NCBI GenBank assembly: GCA_045128175.1
Contig: JBGVRF010000045.1
Location: 5,216-69,215 of the forward strand
From: Scatosoma sp045128175
GTDB taxonomy: Bacteria; Bacillota; Clostridia; Christensenellales; Borkfalkiaceae
Direction: 5' to 3'
Length of the DNA stretch: 64,000 nucleotides
The position numbers and the translations under genes are program-made. The notes beneath the pieces were generated by a model. The model was not told the origin of the DNA. It saw nothing but the letters and a program-made list of their open reading frames with translations, and ran no database searches. This document shows positions 15,201 to 23,124 of this stretch, in pieces. The stretch's first letter is position 1, and each line of letters opens with the position of its first letter.

Positions 15201-15227
15201 GAGGGAAAGACGTGCCGTCCTTCCCTC
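15201..15227 (-). promoter_or_regulatory. intercistronic hairpin between binding-protein and permease genes
   Basis: On the minus strand GAGGGAAGGACG and CGTCTTTCCCTC form a 12-bp stem with one mismatch and a three-base loop, followed by only TTTC. Such a hairpin can slow decay or partly terminate, giving more binding protein than permease. Confidence 0.6.
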
Positions 15228-15247
15228 GCGTAAAGTCGTTATATCGA

Positions 15248-16072
15248 TCAAAGACCGAGGTGCTGATTGACGAGCGCCTGAATGCCTTCTTCGCCGAGTT
15301 CGTTCAACACTTCGTTGATGGCGTTGAGCAGTTCGGTCTGGCCTTTGGTTACGCAGATCGCGTATACGTCGACGGCAGCTTCGTCGTTTTCGCCTTCGCC
15401 GCCTTTATAATACAGGGGGGCGCAAGCGAGCTCGGATCTGCCTTCGATAAGTTTTTTCGCGGGAAGCTCGTCGATGATGAGCACGTCGGATTCTAAGCCG
15501 ATATCGGCAACGGCGGACGCCAATGCGTCGAAACCGACCTTTGCCGCGCCTGTGTCATAGATCGTGCCGCCTTCATCCAACTCGTCGCCGAGGAACAGAT
15601 CTGCCGTCGTACCGTTCTGAACGGCGATGCTTTTACCTGCAAGCGAATCCCAATATACGCCCGTCACCGTGTCGGTCGTGGTGCTTTCGTAGGAAGCCGC
15701 TGTGTCCGTCTTGTAGATGACGTAAAGGTTTGCCGTGTAATATTCGTTGGAGAAATCTACCTTTTCGGCTCTTTCGGGGGTCACGGAAATGCCTGCTGCG
15801 CCAACGTTGCACAGCTTGCCTGCCGCAACCGCGTCGATGATCGTATCGAAGCTGACGTTTTCGAATACGACTTTTTTGCCGAGCTTCTCGCCGACTCTGT
15901 TCATAATGTCTACGTCAACGCCGACGATTTTACCGTCGAAAATATATTCGAAAGGGGCGAAGCCTGCCTCGGTGTAAACGGTCAACGTTTCTTCAGTGGA
16001 TACGCAGGAGCCGAGTCCGAGGCTTGCGCATGCCGCTACGGTTGCGAGAGTCATTGCAATAAATTTTTTCAT
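15248..16072 (-). CDS. amino-acid ABC transporter substrate-binding lipoprotein
   Basis: A 274-residue family 3 solute-binding protein. The signal peptide MKKFIAMTLATVAACASLG ends in the lipobox LGLGSC with lipidated Cys23, so it is anchored outside the membrane. EAGFAPFEYIFDGKIVGVDVDIMNRVGEKLG is the typical first lobe, and SVTPERAEKVDFSNEYY and GTTADLF are ligand-site segments. It is first in a minus-strand operon with its own promoter. The ligand is not determinable by eye. Confidence 0.93.
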   Translation of the reverse strand: MKKFIAMTLATVAACASLGLGSCVSTEETLTVYTEAGFAPFEYIFDGKIVGVDVDIMNRVGEKLGKKVVFENVSFDTIIDAVAAGKLCNVGAAGISVTPERAEKVDFSNEYYTANLYVIYKTDTAASYESTTTDTVTGVYWDSLAGKSIAVQNGTTADLFLGDELDEGGTIYDTGAAKVGFDALASAVADIGLESDVLIIDELPAKKLIEGRSELACAPLYYKGGEGENDEAAVDVYAICVTKGQTELLNAINEVLNELGEEGIQALVNQHLGL

Positions 16073-16119
16073 GATAAAATTCTCCTTATATAATGTAATA
16101 AAATTTCTTTACGAGGCTT

Positions 16120-16148
16120 ATTGTATACTTATTTTGGGAATAAGTCAA
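16120..16148 (-). promoter_or_regulatory. promoter of the amino-acid ABC transporter operon
   Basis: Minus strand TTGACT (16148-16143) and TACAAT (16125-16120), 17-base spacing. The spacer contains the palindrome TTATTCCCAAAATAA, a possible operator. Confidence 0.75.
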
Positions 16149-16277
16149 TCGATTTTGCATTAGATTTGCAAAAAATTTTATAAAATCTTATTATGAAATG
16201 CATAAATGAATAAAAATTTTGTATATAACGAATAAATTCATTTTTTATGCATTTTATCGGGAGGGGAGTGCAATGGA

Positions 16278-16306
16278 TTGCAATTTTGCGGGAGATGTGG
16301 TATAAT
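16278..16306 (+). promoter_or_regulatory. tgt promoter
   Basis: TTGCAA (16278-16283) and TATAAT (16301-16306) with 17-base spacing, 34 bases before the tgt GTG start. Confidence 0.75.
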
Positions 16307-16340
16307 AGTGGTTGCTAAACGAGAATAAACGGAGAAGATT

Positions 16341-17471
16341 GTGAACAACGAATATTTTTCTTTTGAAGTAATAAAGACGGATCCCGAAACGGGGGCGCGC
16401 GCCGGCGTTTTGCATACGCCGCACGGGGATATCGAAACGCCCGTATATATGCCTGTCGGCACGCAAGCGACGGTGAAGGGAGTGTTTCCCCGCGATCTCG
16501 AGGAAGCGGGATCGCAGATCATTTTATCCAACACCTATCATTTGTATATGCGTCCGGGCGACGATATCGTGAAAAAGGCGGGCGGCTTGCATAAGTTTAT
16601 GAACTGGAACCGACCTATTCTTACCGACAGCGGCGGATTTCAGGTGTTTTCGCTTGGGAAGTTGAACAAGATCACTGACGAGGGCGTGGAGTTTTCCTCC
16701 AACATCGACGGCAGTAAGCATTTCTTTACTCCCGAAAAGGCGATCGCGGTGGAGCAGAACCTCGGTGCGGATATCATTATGGCGTTTGACGAATGCAGTG
16801 AATACGGTTATAACCACGCGCAGGCGGAGGCGGCGATGAAGCGTACGGCGGCGTGGTTGGAGCGGTGCTACAAATTTCACGACAAGCCCGAGCAGGCGCT
16901 GTTTGCGATCGTGCAAGGGAATATGTACAAGGATCTGCGCGGAGAGAGCTTACGACGGACGTTGCCGTTTGTCAAGCACGGGATCGCGATCGGCGGTCTG
17001 TCGGTGGGTGAGCCGAAACCGGTCATGTACGAAATGCTCGATTATTTACAACCGCTTTTGCCAAACGACGTACCCAGGTATTTGATGGGCGTGGGATCGC
17101 CCGATTGCTTGATTGAGGGAACAATGCGTGGGATCGATATGTTCGATTGCGTTTTGGCGACGCGTATCGCGCGGAACGGTACGGCGATCACTTCACACGG
17201 GCGAGTGGTAGTACGGAACGGAAAATATAAAGAGGATTTCACACCGTTAGATGAAGAGTGTGATTGTTATTGCTGTAAAAATTATACCAAAGCGTATTTG
17301 CGGCACATGATCAACACGGGCGAGATGTACGGTGCGATGTTGCTCAGTTTGCATAACATCACCTTCCTGCATAAGCTGATGAAGGGGTTACGGAATTCCA
17401 TTCTCGGCGGATATGTAAAGGAGTTCGCGCGGGACTTCTACCGTAAATACGGCGGTGAAGGGAAATGGTAA
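16341..17471 (+). CDS. tgt: queuine/preQ1 tRNA-guanine transglycosylase
   Basis: Exchanges the wobble guanine of GUN tRNAs for preQ1. The 376-residue protein has the active-site stretch LTDSGGFQVFSL (catalytic Asp), IAIGGLSVGEPKPVMYEML, DMFDCVLATRIARNGTA (second Asp), and the zinc ligands CDCYCC then H in FTPLDEECDCYCCKNY and LLSLHN. It starts at GTG 16341, the first codon after GGAGAAGATT. No other queuosine genes are in the window. Single-gene unit closed by a terminator. Confidence 0.96.
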   Translation: MNNEYFSFEVIKTDPETGARAGVLHTPHGDIETPVYMPVGTQATVKGVFPRDLEEAGSQIILSNTYHLYMRPGDDIVKKAGGLHKFMNWNRPILTDSGGFQVFSLGKLNKITDEGVEFSSNIDGSKHFFTPEKAIAVEQNLGADIIMAFDECSEYGYNHAQAEAAMKRTAAWLERCYKFHDKPEQALFAIVQGNMYKDLRGESLRRTLPFVKHGIAIGGLSVGEPKPVMYEMLDYLQPLLPNDVPRYLMGVGSPDCLIEGTMRGIDMFDCVLATRIARNGTAITSHGRVVVRNGKYKEDFTPLDEECDCYCCKNYTKAYLRHMINTGEMYGAMLLSLHNITFLHKLMKGLRNSILGGYVKEFARDFYRKYGGEGKW

Positions 17472-17490
17472 CGAAATATGCTTTTTACGA

Positions 17491-17517
17491 AAGAACGACT
17501 GCGGTCGTTCTTTTTTT
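17491..17517 (+). terminator. tgt terminator
   Basis: AAGAACGAC, loop TGCG, GTCGTTCTT, then a run of T. Confidence 0.88.
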
Positions 17518-17556
17518 GGCATTTTTAGAATTTTTTAAAATTTTTCTTCAAAACGC

Positions 17557-17586
17557 TTGACAGAAGTGTAAAATTTGTGATATTAT
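17557..17586 (+). promoter_or_regulatory. promoter of the ABC exporter pair
   Basis: TTGACA (17557-17562) and TATTAT (17581-17586), spacing 18, ahead of the ATPase gene at 17631. Confidence 0.75.
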
Positions 17587-17630
17587 TTTGATATCAATAT
17601 GAAAATACTTTTTCATTTTTGGAGGCTGAT

Positions 17631-18338
17631 ATGTTAAAAATAGAAAATTTGACGAAAACGTATGGAGATAAGAAAGCGGTTGACGGGCTGTCTTTGCATA
17701 TCCGAAAGGGGGAAATATACGGGTTTATCGGTCACAACGGCGCCGGGAAGACGACGACGTTGAAGGCGTGCTGCGGAATTTTACAGTTTGACGAGGGGGA
17801 GATATTTGTAGACGGGGTATCGGTAAAGGACGAGCCGCTTGTTTGTAAAGCGAAGCTTGCGTATATCCCCGACAATCCTGATTTGTACGCGTTTATGACG
17901 GGGATACAGTATCTCAATTTTATTGCGGACGTGTTCAAGGTATCGGCGGCGGACCGCGCGGAGAGGATAAAAAAGTACGCGGATGCATTTGCGCTGACTG
18001 TGGATCTTGCGCAGCCGATCGCGGCATATTCGCATGGGATGAAGCAAAAGCTGGCGGTGATCTCTGCGTGGATCCATCAACCGAAGCTGGTGATTATGGA
18101 TGAGCCGTTTGTTGGGCTTGATCCCAAAGCGGCGCATACGTTAAAAGAAATGATGCGCGAGCTGTGTGATCAGGGAGGCGCGATATTTTTCTCCACACAT
18201 GTGTTGGAGGTTGCGGAAAAGCTGTGTGATAAAGTGGCGATCATAAAGGGCGGAAAATTGATAAAGGCGGGTACCATGGACGAGGTGAAAGGGGATGACA
18301 GCCTCGAATCAGTGTTTTTGGAGCTGGTGGAGGGCTGA
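17631..18338 (+). CDS. ABC exporter ATP-binding protein
   Basis: A 235-residue ABC-2 type ATPase. Walker A GHNGAGKTTT, the signature region YSHGMKQKLAVISAWIH (a GMKQK variant of LSGGQ), Walker B LVIMDEPFVGLDP, and switch His in FFSTHVLEVAEKLC. The start is placed at ATG 17631 because GGAGG (17620-17624) precedes it; an in-frame TTG at 17619 overlaps that SD. It pairs with the membrane subunit 51 bases downstream. Substrate unknown. Confidence 0.92.
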   Translation: MLKIENLTKTYGDKKAVDGLSLHIRKGEIYGFIGHNGAGKTTTLKACCGILQFDEGEIFVDGVSVKDEPLVCKAKLAYIPDNPDLYAFMTGIQYLNFIADVFKVSAADRAERIKKYADAFALTVDLAQPIAAYSHGMKQKLAVISAWIHQPKLVIMDEPFVGLDPKAAHTLKEMMRELCDQGGAIFFSTHVLEVAEKLCDKVAIIKGGKLIKAGTMDEVKGDDSLESVFLELVEG

Positions 18339-18389
18339 GTCTTAGCGTTTACAATCAGCTTTAATTGTGCGCATTGAAGAGGTGTGAAT

Positions 18390-19988
18390 ATGGTAAAAGT
18401 GTTATTGAAGAAACAGTTGATGGAATTTTTTGCGTTTTTTACGCAAGGTAAGGGGGGAAAACGTCGGCCGAAGGGCGCGGTAATCGGTTTTTCGGCGTTG
18501 ATGCTGTATGCCGTCGTGGCGGTTGTTGCGATGTTCTGGTTGTTGTCGGGAGCACTTTGCGAACCGTACGTTAGTGCCGGATTGACTTGGGTATATTTTG
18601 CGTTCATTGCAACCATGGCTACCGCTTTTGGTGTGGTTGGCGGGGTATTTATGACCAAAAGCACGTTGTATGAGGCGAAGGATAACGAGTTGCTTTTGTC
18701 TATGCCTGCGCCGCCTTGGGCGATATTGTTTTCAAGACTGGTAGGCGTGTATGCGATTACATTTTTGTTTGAAGGCTTGGTATTTATCCCTGCGGTCGTT
18801 CGCTATTTTACCGTCGTGGGCGTTTCGTTGCTGCCGATGGTGTTTTTGTTTGTAATTACATTGATTTTGCCGTTGGGCGCGCTGGCGATATGTTGCTTGC
18901 TCGGCTGGCTGGTTGCACTCATCACTGCGCGGATGCGTTCGAAAAACCTGTTTACCATCCTTCTTTCGTTTGTGTTTATGGCTGTCTACGTGTTAGTATA
19001 TATGAACTTCAACGAATACCTGGTATACGTCATGGAACATGGCGAGGCGGTGGGGACGGCGATGAAAACGTCCTTGTATCCCTTCTACCAGTTGGGATTG
19101 GCAGCAACGGGCGATCCGCTTGCGATGTTGATTTTTCTCGGTTTGTTCGTGGGGGCGTTTGCGCTTATTTATTGTATCCTTTCTAAAACGTATTTGCGTA
19201 TCATTATATCGAATCGAGGTGGCAAACGGGCAAAATATAAAGCGAAGGAAGCCAAACGCGCGTCCGTGGGCGCGGCTTTGCTGAAACGAGAGGCGTTGCG
19301 TTTTTTTAAATGTGCGGCATATCTTTTGAATGCGTCCATGGGTGTGATATTTATTGCGATTGTGTCGGTTTTATGTTTGGTAAAAGGGGATCTTTTCGGA
19401 ATGACGGGGGAGGTCATCCTTGCCGCCGGTGGCACACGGGAGCTTTCGGGATTGATCGTTTCGTTATGCATTTGCATCAGCGTGGCGATGAACGTGGTCA
19501 GCTCGTCCTCCATTTCTTTGGAGGGGGAAAATATCTGGATTGCGCAATCGTTACCTGTTGATACGTGGGAGGTGTTAAAGGCGAAGCTTGGTTTGCATAT
19601 TCTCGTCACTGCCCTTCCTGCGGCGGGGTTTGCAGTTATTGCGGGTATCGTGATGGATGCAGGAGTGCTTTTAACGGCGCTGTCCGTGATTGTCGGGGGT
19701 GTTTTCACTTTCTTTACGGCGGCGTTTGGGTTGGCGGCAAACCTGAAATTTCCCAATTTGCGTTGGACGAGCGAAACGGTTGCCGTTAAACAGGGGGCCG
19801 CCACGTTGCTTGCCATGCTGGGAAATATCGCGGTGGTGATGTTGCTTGTGGGCGGATATTTTCTTTTCGGTAAATATATGCCGGCGGTTTTGTTTACGGC
19901 GATCTGTATCTTATTGCTTGCGGCGGCTTGCGCGGCGCTAGTCTTATGGTTGAAAAAGCGGGGCGTGAAGATCTTTGAAAGTTTGTGA
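18390..19988 (+). CDS. ABC exporter membrane subunit
   Basis: A 532-residue protein with about 12 hydrophobic segments and no ATPase motif, encoded directly after its ATPase. ATG 18390 is preferred over GTG 18384 because GAAGAGGTG sits just ahead. A cytoplasmic stretch near the middle (GGKRAKYKAKEAKRASVGAALLKREALRFFK) and SISLEGENIWIAQSLPVDTWEVLKAKL resemble large ABC-2 exporter permeases of Clostridia. Cargo unknown. Confidence 0.85.
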   Translation: MVKVLLKKQLMEFFAFFTQGKGGKRRPKGAVIGFSALMLYAVVAVVAMFWLLSGALCEPYVSAGLTWVYFAFIATMATAFGVVGGVFMTKSTLYEAKDNELLLSMPAPPWAILFSRLVGVYAITFLFEGLVFIPAVVRYFTVVGVSLLPMVFLFVITLILPLGALAICCLLGWLVALITARMRSKNLFTILLSFVFMAVYVLVYMNFNEYLVYVMEHGEAVGTAMKTSLYPFYQLGLAATGDPLAMLIFLGLFVGAFALIYCILSKTYLRIIISNRGGKRAKYKAKEAKRASVGAALLKREALRFFKCAAYLLNASMGVIFIAIVSVLCLVKGDLFGMTGEVILAAGGTRELSGLIVSLCICISVAMNVVSSSSISLEGENIWIAQSLPVDTWEVLKAKLGLHILVTALPAAGFAVIAGIVMDAGVLLTALSVIVGGVFTFFTAAFGLAANLKFPNLRWTSETVAVKQGAATLLAMLGNIAVVMLLVGGYFLFGKYMPAVLFTAICILLLAAACAALVLWLKKRGVKIFESL

Positions 19989-20132
19989 TGGATAACGAAA
20001 CGGGCATACCGTGTATTTGACGAGCGGTAAAAAATCGTTTTTTCGAAGGTGCGTCGAGCGGGTGTAAGGCGCGTGAAGCGGCATGAAAAATTTGTGAAAA
20101 ATAAAAAAATCCAAAATTTGTCAGAAAATCGC

Positions 20133-20161
20133 TTGCAAAAAAACAAAAAAAAGGATATCAT
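20133..20161 (+). promoter_or_regulatory. yajC promoter
   Basis: TTGCAA (20133-20138) and TATCAT (20156-20161), spacing 17. Between it and the SD is a perfect GCGCGG-TTT-CCGCGC hairpin at 20185-20199. Confidence 0.6.
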
Positions 20162-20217
20162 ATAGGTACTGAAAATTTGGAAAAGCGCGGTTTCCGCGCA
20201 AAAAAAAGGAGAAAGAT

Positions 20218-20655
20218 ATGCTTTTTAATTTATTGACTGCAAGCGACGCGGTGGGCTCTGCGACGTCGTCCGGTGCCACTCCAGCGTCAAATCCTTGGCA
20301 ACAGTGGATCATCATCGGGTTGTTTGCCGTTCTTCTGATCGTGTTTATGGTCATCAACAGACGTTCGCAGAAGAAGAGACAGGAAGAAACGAACAATATG
20401 CTCAATTCTATCCAGCCCGGTAATAAGGTCAAGACTATCGGCGGGATCTGCGGCATCGTCGTAGAGGTTTGCCCTGAGGACAACACCTTCGTGCTGGAGA
20501 CGGGTACGGAAGCAAGTGGAAAATCCTATCTTAAATTCGACAAGCAGGCGATCTATCAAACGGACGCCGTGACGAAGAAAGAGGAAAAGGCGGAAGAAAA
20601 GCCGGAAGAAACGACGGAAACACCCGCGGAAGAAACCAAAGCGGACAAAGAATAA
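20218..20655 (+). CDS. yajC: preprotein translocase subunit YajC
   Basis: A 145-residue Sec accessory protein that joins SecDF. A single membrane helix (about 26-44, QQWIIIGLFAVLLIVFMVI) is followed by the conserved RRSQKKRQEETNNMLNSIQPGNKVKTIGGICGIVVE domain. The acidic tail (EEKAEEKPEETTETPAEETKADKE) is longer than usual. SD AAAGGAGAAAG. Its terminator overlaps the SD of the next gene. Confidence 0.95.
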   Translation: MLFNLLTASDAVGSATSSGATPASNPWQQWIIIGLFAVLLIVFMVINRRSQKKRQEETNNMLNSIQPGNKVKTIGGICGIVVEVCPEDNTFVLETGTEASGKSYLKFDKQAIYQTDAVTKKEEKAEEKPEETTETPAEETKADKE

Positions 20656-20673
20656 GAAACGTTCTAAGAAACG

Positions 20674-20708
20674 AACACCTTCGCATACAATATGGCGGAG
20701 GTGTTTTT
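20674..20708 (+). terminator. yajC terminator whose 3' arm is the next gene's SD
   Basis: AACACCTTCGC (20674-20684) pairs over 11 bp (one G-T) with GCGGAGGTGTT (20695-20705), followed by TTTTTG. The 3' arm contains GGAGG at 20697-20701, spaced 9 bases from ATG 20711. Confidence 0.8.
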
Positions 20709-20710
20709 GT

Positions 20711-21100
20711 ATGCAGAAAGAAAATTCTTACGGCACGTACGGCAACGGTTGGTTTTCGGTAATCAAGGGCGCGGGGCTCGCTCTCGCTATCTCTCTGCTT
20801 TCGGCAGTGGTATTCGCTTGCATCCTTCGCGCGACCGGTTTGCCCGATTCGATCGTTTATCCCGTCAATCAGACGGTGAAAGCAGTGTCGATCGCGATCG
20901 GCACGCTGGTGTTCACGCGCGGTGAAAAAGGCTGGCTGAAAGGGTTTGGCGTTGCGCTGGCATTCACGGCGCTGTCCTATCTCGCGTTTTCCGCGCTCGG
21001 CGGCGATTTTTCCCTGTCCTGGCTGATCTTTGTCGAATTGTTTGTCGCGCTCCTTGTCGGCGCGGTCAGTGGGATCGTCGCCGTCAATCTCAGAAGATGA
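20711..21100 (+). CDS. TIGR04086-type membrane protein
   Basis: A 129-residue protein with four hydrophobic segments (GAGLALAISLLSAVVFACIL, SIVYPVNQTVKAVSIAIGTLVF, GVALAFTALSYLAFSALG, FVELFVALLVGAVSGIVAVNL). Size, topology and position between yajC and the SCIFF genes match the TIGR04086 family of Clostridia. Molecular role unknown. Its SD is part of the yajC terminator stem. Confidence 0.85.
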   Translation: MQKENSYGTYGNGWFSVIKGAGLALAISLLSAVVFACILRATGLPDSIVYPVNQTVKAVSIAIGTLVFTRGEKGWLKGFGVALAFTALSYLAFSALGGDFSLSWLIFVELFVALLVGAVSGIVAVNLRR

Positions 21101-21156
21101 TTTTATGAAAAATAGCAGGCGGGATAATAAAACTCGAAAAAAATGGAATAAACTGC

Positions 21157-21185
21157 TTGCAATTTGTGTGAAAGTATAGTATAAT
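21157..21185 (+). promoter_or_regulatory. scfA promoter
   Basis: TTGCAA (21157-21162) and TATAAT (21180-21185), spacing 17, ahead of a strong SD CAGGAGG and ATG 21218. Confidence 0.8.
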
Positions 21186-21217
21186 AATTACATAAATTTT
21201 AAACTCAGGAGGTCGTT

Positions 21218-21370
21218 ATGATCAAAACGATTGCGAAACCCGCAGATAAGAAAGTAACCGGTTGCGGCGAATGCAGAAGCACCTGTCAGTCCGCTTGCAA
21301 AACCAGCTGCACGGTAGGTAACCAGTCCTGCGAAAGAATCACGCGCGAAGAAAAGATCGAACGCAAATAA
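21218..21370 (+). CDS. scfA: SCIFF ranthipeptide precursor (six cysteines in forty-five residues)
   Basis: A 50-residue precursor. Six cysteines at 16, 19, 23, 27, 31 and 38 follow the family pattern GCGECRSTCQSACKTSCTVG. In characterised SCIFF peptides the partner radical SAM enzyme makes a sactionine-like thioether bond between a Cys sulfur and a downstream residue's non-alpha carbon (ranthipeptide class). It has its own promoter and SD, and is followed by a terminator before the maturase gene, which would give more precursor than enzyme. SCIFF is near-universal in Clostridia; related ranthipeptides have been linked to quorum-type regulation, but the role here is unknown. Confidence 0.95.
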   Translation: MIKTIAKPADKKVTGCGECRSTCQSACKTSCTVGNQSCERITREEKIERK

Positions 21371-21412
21371 TCGGGAAAGCGTTTTCTCGGGCGGTAAAAA
21401 AGAAAAGATCGC

Positions 21413-21448
21413 AAAAACGGCGTATTTGTTAAAAGTACGCCGTTTTTA
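21413..21448 (+). terminator. terminator between SCIFF precursor and maturase genes
   Basis: AAAAACGGCGTA pairs with TACGCCGTTTTT across a loop of 11 bases; the T run is part of the 3' arm. Confidence 0.8.
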
Positions 21449-21490
21449 ACCGAGTTTTGAATTTTTGATTTAAAAGGCGAAATAACTTTT

Positions 21491-22825
21491 ATGATACACG
21501 TATTCAGTTACAAGGATAAGAACTATATTTACGACGTTGGCAGCGGTAGCCTGCACGAGTGTGATAAGCCCACTGCCGATTTTCTCAAAGCGAAAGAGGA
21601 AGGGCAGGACGTCGATATCACTTATATCACGGACGAGCAGCTCAAAGAGATACTCGCGGACGTGGAGGGGCTGAAAGCGCAGGGCTTGTTGTTTAAGGAA
21701 GAGGTAAGCTCGTATCCCATGAAAAGCAACGAGGTGAAGGCGCTTTGTATCCACATCTGTCACGATTGCAATTTCCGTTGTCGCTATTGCTTTGCCGACG
21801 AAGGGGCGTATCATTCTAAGCGTGAATCGATGAGCTTCGAAACGGCGAAAGCGGCTGTGGATTTTCTCATTGAAAACAGCGGGAAACGGAAGGTGCTGGA
21901 AATGGACTTTTTCGGTGGCGAGCCGCTGATGAATTTCGACGTTTTGAAAAGGACGGTATACTACGCGAAGGAGGCGGCGGCGAAAGCGGGGAAGAAATTC
22001 CTGTTTACGACGACGACCAACGCGTTGCTTCTTTCCGACGAGGTGATCGAATTTTTCAACGAGGAAATGGAAAACGTCGTGCTGTCGCTCGACGGACGGA
22101 AGGAGGTGCACGACGCGATCCGTAAGACCGTCAATGGTAAGGGCACGTTCGACCTCATCATCGACAAAATCAAGCGTTTTATTTCCCTTCGCGGTAATAA
22201 GAGCTATTACGTGCGCGGCACGTTCACGGCGAAGAATCTCGATTTTGCAAAGGACGTATTGTTTATTGCCGATCAGGGGGTGGATTCCATCTCGATGGAG
22301 CCCGTGGTGACGGAGCTGGAGGACTTGCAGATACGGGACGAGCATATGCCCGCGATCGAGAAGGAATACGAAAATCTTTGCGACGCGTATTTACAGCGTT
22401 ACGCCGAGGGGAAGGGTTTCAATTTCTTCCATTTCAACGTGGATCTGGAAGGTGGACCCTGTCTTTCCAAGCGCGTTTCCGCCTGCGGCGCGGGGAACGA
22501 ATATTTTTCCGTCGCCCCCAACGGGGATCTGTATCCCTGTCACCAGTTCGTGGGGGATGAGAAATTTCGCATGGGCAGTGTGACAGAAGGAATCACGGCG
22601 ACGGAAACAAGAGAATTGTTTAAAAATTCCTGCCTGTTCACGCGGAAAAAATGCGGGGATTGCTTCGCGAAGTTCATCTGCTCGGGCGGGTGTAACGCAA
22701 ACAATTACCATTACAACGGCGATATCAACGACCCGTACGAGGCGACCTGCGCAATGATGAAAAAACGTATCGAGTGCGGTATGCACATTCTTGCGGAAAA
22801 GAAACTGTTAAACGGTCGGGAATGA
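21491..22825 (+). CDS. scfB: SCIFF radical SAM maturase with SPASM domain
   Basis: A 444-residue thioether-forming radical SAM enzyme that modifies ScfA. An N-terminal peptide-recognition region (1-85, MIHVFSYKDKNYIYDVGSGSLHE) precedes the radical SAM cluster motif CNFRCRYC and the SAM-binding segment DFFGGEPLMNF. The C-terminal SPASM region binds auxiliary clusters: CGAGNEYFSVAPNGDLYPCHQ, CLFTRKKCGDCFAKFICSGGC and CAMM. Only a weak SD precedes ATG 21491. It sits between the precursor and secD as in most Clostridia. Confidence 0.96.
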   Translation: MIHVFSYKDKNYIYDVGSGSLHECDKPTADFLKAKEEGQDVDITYITDEQLKEILADVEGLKAQGLLFKEEVSSYPMKSNEVKALCIHICHDCNFRCRYCFADEGAYHSKRESMSFETAKAAVDFLIENSGKRKVLEMDFFGGEPLMNFDVLKRTVYYAKEAAAKAGKKFLFTTTTNALLLSDEVIEFFNEEMENVVLSLDGRKEVHDAIRKTVNGKGTFDLIIDKIKRFISLRGNKSYYVRGTFTAKNLDFAKDVLFIADQGVDSISMEPVVTELEDLQIRDEHMPAIEKEYENLCDAYLQRYAEGKGFNFFHFNVDLEGGPCLSKRVSACGAGNEYFSVAPNGDLYPCHQFVGDEKFRMGSVTEGITATETRELFKNSCLFTRKKCGDCFAKFICSGGCNANNYHYNGDINDPYEATCAMMKKRIECGMHILAEKKLLNGRE

Positions 22826-23032
22826 TAAAACGTCGTCGCACACAACGGAAGGCAGAGGCAGAACCTTTGTCAAGGTTCCGTTAAGTAAAACGGAGTTTTG
22901 CACTTATCCACGGCGACATCCGTTTTTCGTTAGGTTTTGTTTTTCCTACGAGGGCGTCGCTCGAAAAATGTTAAAAAATACAGTTTTTTTTACGAAAAAA
23001 ACAAAAAAATTGCATATCTTCGTCGTTATGAC

Positions 23033-23061
23033 TTGACGAATGAATTTGAAATGAGTATAAT
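23033..23061 (+). promoter_or_regulatory. secD promoter
   Basis: TTGACG (23033-23038) and TATAAT (23056-23061), spacing 17. The 200 bases to its left (22830-23030) hold no gene, only weak inverted repeats and AT-rich sequence. Confidence 0.8.
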
Positions 23062-23124
23062 AGGAAGGTAACTATTGTACATCGGATGAAAATTCCGAAA
23101 GATAATCAGGAGGCTTATATCAAT

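Noticed and set aside
21218..22825. Bacteriocin (sactipeptide) cluster with self-immunity
   Set aside because: The Cys pattern, length and maturase are those of the conserved SCIFF family; no immunity or dedicated export gene is present.
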